A stretch of DNA of 14,500 nt from NCBI GenBank assembly GCA_033297205.1, contig MU859465.1:1-14500 (forward strand), in the 5' to 3' direction. Source of the stretch: Pseudoneurospora amorphoporcata (Eukaryota > Ascomycota > Sordariomycetes > Sordariales > Sordariaceae). Below, piece after piece: positions 8,753 through 14,500 of this stretch (its first letter is position 1; each line of letters starts with the position of its first letter). A model generated the notes under the pieces. It was not told the origin of the DNA and ran no database searches. It saw nothing but the letters and a program-made list of their open reading frames with translations. The position numbers and the translations under genes are program-made.

Positions 8753-10335
8753 AGGCCAGCGGCCCTCTTGGAGGGCGTTTTGTAGCGGCTAGAGCGGCGG
8801 ACTGCGTCGTTAGAGGACGTATTTAACTAGACAACAATCATATCCTCATCTACTAAAGGCTAGCTCTAGTTAGAGCTGTCGGAGTTCTCAGGGCCGGAGG
8901 GTGCGGAACTGTAGTTGGGCAGCTCGTTAGAAGACGTAGTAATACTTTCCTGGCTATCGGGGGGGGCAACGCGGTTATATTTCTTAGAGAAAAGATTACC
9001 GCCTTCACAGCGAATCTTCGTCCGTTGTTGGGGGGTCGGGCGGGTAACAGTATCTCTTTGGCGCTTTGGGCGCATAGGACACTCGGCATAGGTAGACTCA
9101 AAAGGGCCACGGCAATTAGCGCATTGAATGTAACGGTTACATTCACCGTAGGCAGTATGTCCGCATTATAGGCATTTAGCAGCGCGAGCGCACCCTCTAC
9201 GGCTATGCCACTCGAAGTATTTTATACACTGGTCCAGCGGGCGGCGTTTCTAAACGAGGCGGCTACTATTGCTCACGTCGAAGAGGTAGAAGGGGGAGAC
9301 AGGCCTATCGAAGGAGATAAGCTAGGTTACATAGGCCTCGCTAGGTTAATAGTACTGGGAGGGACGGAGGGCGACAGGCTCTTGGCCGGTTTGGACGAGG
9401 ACCTCAACCTTAATAGAAGTAGTAGTATCGACAGGGGCGCTACCGATCCGCATCGTCATAGGCACATTCTGGACGGCGTAGGTGACCCATTTCTTGGGCA
9501 CTTCTACTTGGACGTAGCCAAAACGAGTACCAATTTCCTCTTTATAATTTAGAAGGGTCTTGCGGACAGCGTCATCTTTGGGCACGAGTGCGAAGCCAGA
9601 GGGGACCTTATGGCAGCCGAGGATGTCAGTAGGGGCGAGGCGGAGAAGCGTCCAAACCTCCTTGCGAATGGCGAAGGTGTCGTTGTTGGCGAAAGGGGAG
9701 TCCCTATCTAATCGGAGAAAGACGCGGCCGTCACTTTGGGCCAGCGTAGCCTTACGGGTGGGGCTTTGGGACAGCGTAGCCTTACGGGTAGGGCTGGGGT
9801 GTGAGCAGGGAGCAGAGCGGGCGGCGGGAGTGGAATTCGCACCACGGGCGGCAGCTTCTGCGAAGGAAATAGGCCCCTTTCCTTTGCTAGTCGAAGCGGA
9901 GGAAGTGGAAACCTTCTTGTTTGCTGGGGCGGTAGAATCGGGGGTAGGCGAGAGCAATGAAGCAGAACTTTTCTGCAGGGCAATGGAGATGGTCCGTGCG
10001 AGGCGGTCAGCTTCACGAGCGTGAGCAGGTGAGACGACGGAGACGCGGGCGTGTTCGGTGTCAAGGGCGGCGGCGAAGAGGCGGTAGACCTCCACTTTTG
10101 CAAGAGCTTCAGAGATGAAGGTCTCAGTGGAGGACGTGATGGGGCCGGAAGCAGCAGGGGAGGTGGTGGTGGTATGGGCGGGACGGACTTCCTCGTCTGC
10201 AGTCCGGGCTCTCTTGGCCGACTGCGCCGTCGTAGAGGGCGGGGGCGGGACGCAAAGGGTGTCCGGCAGAGGGGTAACCGGCATTATAGCCGGCGGCGAT
10301 GGTTCGGGGGCCCCAGGGGGCGAAGGCGTAGACAT
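8749..10335 (-). pseudogene. LINE ORF1: gag-like RNA-binding protein with CCHC-type zinc knuckles (7 in-frame stops)
   Basis: ATG at 10335-10333 opens 329 clean codons: a Pro/Ser/Thr-rich N-terminus, a helical segment (about residues 70-130), a tandem SPTRKATL repeat, then the conserved core of Tad ORF1 proteins (DGRVFLRLD ... GFALVPKDD ... VEVPKKW). The same frame continues past TAA 9346-9348, TAG 9322-9324, TAG 9250-9252 and TAA 9166-9168 through a cysteine-rich tail (CL*CGHTAYGEC, then CANCRGPFESTYAECP) typical of nucleic-acid-binding zinc knuckles. The stop at 9166 falls inside the first knuckle. Three further TAGs (8866, 8860, 8827) lie in the tail before TGA 8751-8749, which overlaps the ORF2 ATG, so I take this TGA as the ancestral end. 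It would coat LINE RNA in the ribonucleoprotein. The start is supported by the second copy, whose ATG sits at the equivalent site (14402). Confidence 0.9.
9735..9794. repeat. 30-bp tandem duplication within ORF1
   Basis: Two adjacent 30-bp units (9735-9764 and 9765-9794) differ at only a few bases and encode the repeated decapeptide SPTRKATL(S/A)Q on the minus strand. The period is a multiple of three, so the frame is kept. Confidence 0.9.
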
Positions 10336-10460
10336 TTCGTCGTTGCGGTTGTTGATATATCGACCGTGAAAACGGCGATTTTGGTGGTGTTAATGGTTTT
10401 GCGGGCAACCTAGCGTTAGCACTAGCACTTGGCGCCAAGACTTTTCGTTGTAGGAGGAAG
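10237..10460 (-). repeat. Left arm of a 224-bp inverted repeat (LINE copy 1 5' end)
   Basis: The reverse complement of this segment aligns without gaps to 14277-14500. I count about 21 differences by eye, most of them transitions. The arm covers the LINE 5'UTR and the first 33 codons of ORF1, and the repeat probably continues beyond the window edge. Confidence 0.93.
10336..10460 (-). promoter_or_regulatory. 5'UTR of LINE copy 1, presumed internal promoter region
   Basis: This 125-bp leader lies between the element's 5' end (CTTCCTCCTACAAC on the minus strand) and the ORF1 ATG. It is conserved in the second copy (14277-14401) and contains the perfect palindrome CTTGGCGCCAAG at 10428-10439. 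LINEs of this kind are usually transcribed from an internal promoter at the 5' end; no specific promoter motif is recognised here, so the regulatory role is inference. Confidence 0.5.
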
Positions 10461-11917
10461 ATGCCCCCTCGATATACTGTTTGACCAGGCGAGTCTTGTT
10501 GGGAAAGGACACTCCTTTCAAATCATGCATCATACGGTTCCGGCCAAAGTGATGCTTATCGTCGTGAGCGGTCTCCAAGACGTCTTTTACAAATTTGTAT
10601 GGTACGCAAAGACTGTTAGTGTGTCCTCCTGCTTCCACTTGCTGGTTGTAGATGAGGCCATCCCGCATAAAGAAGGGGTAGCCGGCCTTAGAAAAGACGA
10701 TGTCTCCGTCCTCGGAGACCCTCCTGTGTTGCTTCAGGTATTCCAGGATCTTCGCAAACTTCTTATCAGAGGAGTAAGCTGCAGTATATGCCTTGCGCAG
10801 GTTGGAGTCCATTTGAGCCTCCGAGAAGGCGTACCAAACATCCTCCAAGCAGTCGGAAGCCAGGCAATGGGCTGAGTCTTCCCAGACATCATCCAGGACT
10901 GGGACACCATCGGGGTTTCCAGCCTCGTCGCCAGTGGCTTTCAAACGGCTCAAGGCGTCTGGCACGAAGTTGAGTTTGCCGGGAATGTGGTACACCTTCA
11001 GCTTGTATCCGGACAGGTAGATGCATGCGTTGATGAGCCGACGATTAGCGCGATCTGTGGAGGTCGTGCGCAGAGATGTCTGCTCAACAATGCCCTTCGT
11101 AGCTGAGTGGTCCGTTAGGACTACCACCGGAAGGTCACAGGAATGTAGCTGGGTACGCAGTTTCTTCACGGCCCAAACTAAGCACGCCACCTCCAACTCG
11201 GAAGGCCCGTACCTTGTCTCTGCTTTAGTAAGAACCTTGCTGAGAAACATTATAGGTAGGACTTGCGACGAGGGGATGTGCGTGCCCTCAATCCAGGTAT
11301 AGCCTTTCTTCAGGTGGAACATCATGACACCGAAGCCGCGCTCCAAGGAGACATCGATCTGTAGGAAGACTTGCAAGGCTGGGTCCAGGTGGCAGAGAAT
11401 GGTCGGGTCTTCACAAATGGCTTTTTGAATCGCCTCAAAGGCTTGTCTCTCCTCCGGGGAAGGTTTGTAGAAGGTCCTTGCGCAATAGGCGGCGCGTGGG
11501 GCTGGCTTCCCGGTCTCTACTTTACCGAGTGTTCTTCCTTCGGCCAGAAGTGCGACCTTGCGGAGCTGTAGGGGGTTAATAAGTTGAGCAAAATAGGCGA
11601 TCAGATGGCGGAGAAATCCCGTGCTGCCGATGTATTGTTCCAGGGCCTTTAAGTTGTCAGGGAAAGCCAAATTCTTGAAGGCCTCGATACGCTCCTTCGT
11701 CGTGGATAACCCGAAGCCGTTGACATGGAAACCCAAGAGCTCAACGCTGGGGTACCCTAAGTACGACTTTTTGGGTGACAGGACAATGTTCTTGGAGACG
11801 AAGAGGGAAAATACTGTGTCGAGGTGCTTGAAGTGATCGTCTACGGAGTCAGATGCAATAACGATATCGTCGATATACACTCGGCAGTAGTCTTTGTGCT
11901 CTCGAAGTAACATATAA
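10461..11917 (-). pseudogene. Gypsy pol, third segment: end of RT, RNase H, integrase zinc-binding start
   Basis: The frame opens inside the RT domain and gives the catalytic VYIDDIVIAS (about 11880-11850), the post-YxDD block (KKSYLGYPSVELLGFHV), then a Gypsy RNase H: QIDVS, SELEVACLVWAVKKLR, LTDHSATK and HIPGKLNFVPDALSR, holding the acidic residues expected. After a linker comes the start of the integrase HHCC domain (SLCVPYKFVKDVLETAHDDK, HHFG). It ends at YIEGA, just before the expected C-x2-C pair; the next 22 codons of open frame are LINE 5'UTR, not Gypsy. No ATG starts this segment; it joins the upstream segment through a frame break near 11911-11917. The element would lack integration activity. 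Confidence 0.9.
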
Positions 11918-12530
11918 AGCGCTGGACGTATGCCGGGGTGTTCTTGAAGCCCATCTGAGCCACCGTGGGTTGTTCCAGTCCCCGATGGGTGATTAGGGTG
12001 AATCGGTCTCGATGCTTCCACCAAACTCCAAATTGGTAGAAGAATGAAACGGCATCGATAATCGTGATGATCGCTTTGCCTCGCATAAAGGCGATGATTT
12101 CGCCCTGTAGAGGGAGTGGGTAGTTATCCGGTATAGTGAGACTATTGAGAATGCGGAGATCGATAACCGGGCGACCTTTCGGCCCGTTCTTAGTTTCGCG
12201 CCAAACGACAAAGACGGGATGGGCAAAGGGTGTAGCGTGTTTTACCCAATCCATCTTGCCTTGCCGATGCAGGGCGTCGAAGACCTCGTCGATCACTGCC
12301 TGGTCCTTCTTGCTCACCGGGTACATCCGGGCGGCCACCTTGTGGTTTTGCCATCCTTCTACCAAGGGGACCTTCATCATATCCTCCTCGGGCATGTCCA
12401 CCAGTCCTCCTTCTTTCCACAACTTAGGGAACCTCTTCACCAGTTTGGCAAGGGCTCTTGAGACCTTCCTACTACCAGCGAAGATGTGTACGCCCTCATC
12501 GGTTATGACCCAGGTGCCTTGTCGTCTATG
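11911..12530 (-). pseudogene. Gypsy pol, second segment: N-terminal RT (fingers and palm)
   Basis: Visible blocks are KRFPKLWKEGG, the RT entry region (AARMYPVSKKDQAVIDEVFD), GRPVIDLRILN, DNYPLPL, ITIIDAVSFFYQF (the first catalytic Asp), HRGLEQPTVAQMGFKNTPAYVQRF. The frame is also open upstream to about 12530, overlapping the end of the protease frame, where WVITDEG and an IFAGSRK block read naturally. It has no ATG of its own. Relative to the preceding segment it is in the -1 frame. At its left end the codons after VQRF are out of frame, and the correct continuation lies in the next segment. Confidence 0.88.
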
Positions 12531-14276
12531 CGAATGCCGAGGGTTGACTGTTTGTCTGGCAAACTTGGGAGCGGGGTTGGCTCGGTAGCGATGGGCGTCG
12601 TGGCTTCGGGCGCTGGAGTGGAGTCGGAGGCCTCGGTTGTCGAGTTGGCTTCGTCAGCGGGGACGATGTCATCGAGATTAATATCGAGTTCAACGTTAGC
12701 TGGGACCGAGTAAACTTGACAGACGGCTTCAGTAGCCTGCGTGACAGTCAGGGTGGGGTCACTTTCCATAATGCTAAGTACTTGGGTGACCATGGCTGTC
12801 TCGCAGATGCTTGCCCATGAGGCTGCGAAATAGCCGTCCGCGCCGCATTCAGTGATCATGCCGACTTTCTGTTTGCGGGGAATGGTGATGGTTCCGCTCG
12901 TCGTGTTCTTGACCAACGCGACTCTAGGTGAGCGCGCGTCGACAACTGCGCTTACGACAGCGGGGTGGGAGGAGTCGAAGAGAAAGTTCCTGTCTTTGGG
13001 TAGGGAGACGTAATGGACTGGCACCATACGCTCTTCGCCCGGCCGTAAGATTACTTTCTTTTCGGTGACGACCTTCCTCAAGCAGCGGTTGGGTGGCTTG
13101 AGCACTTCGAATGCCGTGCTGAAGTTATCTTGTGGAAGACGGACTTCGGCTTTACGGTAGTCGATGTGAGCTTGCCGCGGGTGGAGGAATGAGTTGGCCA
13201 GCAAAAGGTTAGGCTCAAGTTCATCGATTACCCATCCTGCTGCCTTGGTTTTCAACAAAGTGGGGTTGCCTTTCGAATCTGTTCCTGGAAGGTAGAATGT
13301 GAATGTCGCCCACTTCGTCAGCTTGGTTGGTTTACCACCGACGCCCTTGATCCTTGTTGAATATTCCGTCGATATGGAGTGCTCGAGTGTTTGCAAGAAC
13401 GAACGCCCGATGATGGTTTTTGCTGCGCCTGGATCTATGCACACTTCGCTTTCCTCAGCTTCCGGAGTGGCTCTGGCGAGGACTCGAAGGTGAGTAAATC
13501 CTGAGAGCGGGCCCATCTTTGACAGTTCATCGGTCTGAGGGACCGCATTCTGAACCTTGAAGGGAATGATAGCGCATGAGGGCGTTTTGGCGTGACCGAC
13601 TTGGTTCGCGTGGCAGACTGCATCAGCTGAACCACCGTGGATCCCGTCTGTTTTGCCTTTGTAGGAGTCGAGATGTTCGAATAGGCTGTTCCGAGAGGAG
13701 AACGTTCTTTTGCAATCTCTGCAGTTGGAGAACTTTTTGTCGAGGCTGATGGCGGGGACGGCATCTACGCGACTAGGTCTGGCATTGCATCCTCGAGCGT
13801 GGTCTGTCTTTACTATTACCGAGTCGAATTCCTTCAGGCACTTGGAACAAGTCAATTGGCTACTGTACACATGGTAAACCGAGCTATCCGAGGCATATCC
13901 ATCTGAGTCATCGCCTGCAAAGTTGACGAAATCCTCCGCTTTGGTCTCTTCCTTCACATGATAGGCCTGGTCTTTGCCGGGGTTCCGGTCGCGGCTGCGG
14001 TCACGGTTGTAGTCACGGCTGCGGCTCCGGTAGCGGTTGCGGGCGTCGCCACGGTCGTTGGCACGAGCGCCATCACGGGTATCGCCACGGTTATCGGTGC
14101 GATTGTTGTAGTCGGTGCTGCGGTTGCGACTGCGATCGCGGTTGCCGTCACGGTTACGGTTGCTGCTGCGGTCGCGACTGCGGTTGCGACTGTAATCACG
14201 GCCGCGGGTAGAGTCTTGATTGCGGTTAGAGTTAGTGTACTTGTCTTTGGCCACGGCCAGAAGGATTGCCCTGCAG
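12503..14276 (-). pseudogene. Gypsy gag C-terminal part and aspartic protease
   Basis: The frame runs from the LINE junction to TAA 12505-12503. Read from the first possible start at 14308, the first 11 residues are LINE 5'UTR in antisense, so the true N-terminus is missing. Order: an Arg/Ser/Asp/Asn-rich low-complexity region (residues about 30-110), an acidic stretch, a CSKC...H..C motif (from residue 154) and a second C2H2-like motif (C196, C199, H212), then the protease with IDPGAAKTIIG at residues 291-301 and a second protease block ending in ANSFLHPRQAHIDY (about 370-385). The usual catalytic triplet is D(T/S)G; here it is DPG. A C-terminal linker rich in Thr/Pro/Glu precedes the RT frame. 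Family order and flanks make the protease call sound; activity is doubtful. Confidence 0.85.
13980..14235. repeat. Degenerate short tandem repeats encoding an Arg/Asp/Asn/Ser-rich tract
   Basis: CGGTTGCG, CGGTCACGG and CTGCGGTCGCG-like motifs recur at short irregular spacing that keeps a triplet phase. On the minus strand they give RDRSRNRS-like residues. The antisense frame gives an Ala/Val-rich peptide that is only a shadow. Confidence 0.7.
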
Positions 14277-14500
14277 CTTCCTCCTACAACCAAAAGTCTT
14301 GGCGCCAAGTGTTAGTGTTAACGCTTGGTTGCCCGCATAATCCTTAACACCACCGAAATCGCCGTTTTTACGGTCGATATCTCAACAACCGCAGCGACGA
14401 AATGTCTACGCCCTCGCCCTCTGGGGCCCCCAAACCACCGCCGCCGGCCATAATACCGGTTACTCCTTTGCCGGACATCTTTTGCGTCCCGCCCCCGCCC
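14277..14500 (+). mobile_element. 5' end of LINE copy 2 (same family), running off the window
   Basis: It starts CTTCCTCCTACAAC, exactly as copy 1 does at 10460 on the other strand, and matches it over all 224 bases available, without gaps and at about 90% identity by eye. It includes the CTTGGCGCCAAG palindrome (14298-14309) and the ORF1 start. It lies head-to-head with copy 1 across the Gypsy fragment and is also the right arm of the inverted repeat. Confidence 0.93.
14402..14500 (+). CDS. LINE copy 2 ORF1, first 33 codons (partial)
   Basis: ATG at 14402-14404 opens a Pro-rich N-terminus (MSTPSPSGAPKPPPPAIIPV...) that aligns codon for codon with copy 1 ORF1 and has no stop up to the window edge. 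It would encode the gag-like RNA-binding protein of the LINE. Whether the rest is intact cannot be seen. Differences from copy 1 are mainly C/T and A/G. Confidence 0.85.
   Translation, partial: MSTPSPSGAPKPPPPAIIPVTPLPDIFCVPPPP

Larger units (their letters stand above)
4552..10460 (-). mobile_element. Full-length Tad-type LINE (non-LTR retrotransposon), copy 1, mutated
   Basis: The minus-strand element of about 5.9 kb has a 125-bp 5'UTR, a gag-like ORF1 (10335-8749), ORF2 with apurinic-type endonuclease, reverse transcriptase and RNase H (8752-4736), and a 3'UTR of about 180 bp. The 5' boundary at 10460 is set by the point where similarity to the second copy (from 14277) starts in both. The 3' boundary is taken as the start of LTR-2 and is less certain; there is no poly(A) tail. 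RNase H after RT and a C-terminal CxC...HxxxxC motif fit the Tad clade of filamentous fungi. Thirty internal stop codons, all TAG or TAA, make it non-autonomous. No target-site duplication was found. Confidence 0.92.
10461..14276 (-). mobile_element. Ty3/Gypsy retrotransposon internal fragment, truncated at both ends
   Basis: This 3.8-kb minus-strand piece holds, in Gypsy order, an Arg/Ser-rich and zinc-finger region, an aspartic protease, reverse transcriptase, RNase H and the start of integrase. The order RT - RNase H - integrase defines Ty3/Gypsy against Copia. Both ends are cut where LINE 5' ends begin (10460 and 14277); no LTR, integrase core or gag capsid region is inside the window next to it. 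The coding is in three frames. Unlike the LINE to its left, it has no internal TAG/TAA stops in the coding stretches. Confidence 0.93.

Noticed and set aside
4736..10335. Genetic-code reassignment (UAR read as Gln), because all stops are TAG/TAA and only TGA terminates
   Set aside because: CAA and CAG are still used in the same frames, some stops fall where Trp is the likelier ancestor (such as before WN at 7841), three stops occur consecutively at 4922-4930, and the other elements show no such use. RIP in a fungus explains it more simply.
14277..14308. Start of the Gypsy gag-protease frame inside LINE copy 2
   Set aside because: The first 11 residues are antisense LINE 5'UTR; the frame is open there by chance, and the true start of the Gypsy gene is lost.
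13958..14347. Plus-strand Ala/Val-rich open frame
   Set aside because: It is the antisense shadow of the Arg/Asp/Ser-rich repeat of the Gypsy gag tail and runs across the LINE junction.

Overview
The window looks like a transposon-rich, gene-poor block from a filamentous ascomycete (Pezizomycotina). Three things point there: a heterokaryon-incompatibility (HET) domain gene, a Tad-type LINE and a Ty3/Gypsy polyprotein of fungal type, together with many in-frame stop codons of the kind left by repeat-induced point mutation (RIP, C to T at CpA). No intact cellular gene, RNA gene or CRISPR array could be supported. The species cannot be named from the sequence.

Layout, left to right. 1-1356 (minus): a HET-domain pseudogene in one continuous frame with three TAG/TAA stops, missing its N-terminus. 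1360-1888: non-coding DNA with a dense set of perfect and near-perfect palindromes. 1889-2296 (plus) and 4072-4551 (minus): two related LTRs of a Gypsy-like family in opposite orientation. Their outer parts match, but one middle holds a hairpin array and the other a 19-bp minisatellite. 2297-4071, between them: AT-rich sequence with no recognisable gene apart from one 77-codon orphan frame.

4552-10460 (minus): a full-length Tad-type LINE (5'UTR, ORF1 gag-like, ORF2 endonuclease/RT/RNase H, 3'UTR). Both ancestral ORFs can be followed end to end with no frameshift. ORF1 carries 7 and ORF2 carries 23 internal stops, all TAG or TAA. ORF1's own TGA overlaps the ORF2 start as ATGA. 10461-14276 (minus): a Gypsy internal fragment (RS-rich and zinc-finger region, protease, RT, RNase H, start of integrase) cut off at both ends. 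14277-14500 (plus): the 5' end of a second copy of the same LINE family, so the Gypsy piece sits between two head-to-head LINE 5' ends that form a 224-bp inverted repeat about 90% identical by eye.

The decay is uneven. From about 9350 leftwards, stop codons are frequent in the LINE and in the HET gene. From 9350 rightwards (first 329 codons of ORF1, 3.8 kb of Gypsy, second LINE start) there are almost none, and the Gypsy piece is broken by frame changes instead. This suggests a younger right half joined to an older, mutated left half, or a mutation tract that ended near 9350. No functional pathway operates here; the parts are related by nested insertion and decay.
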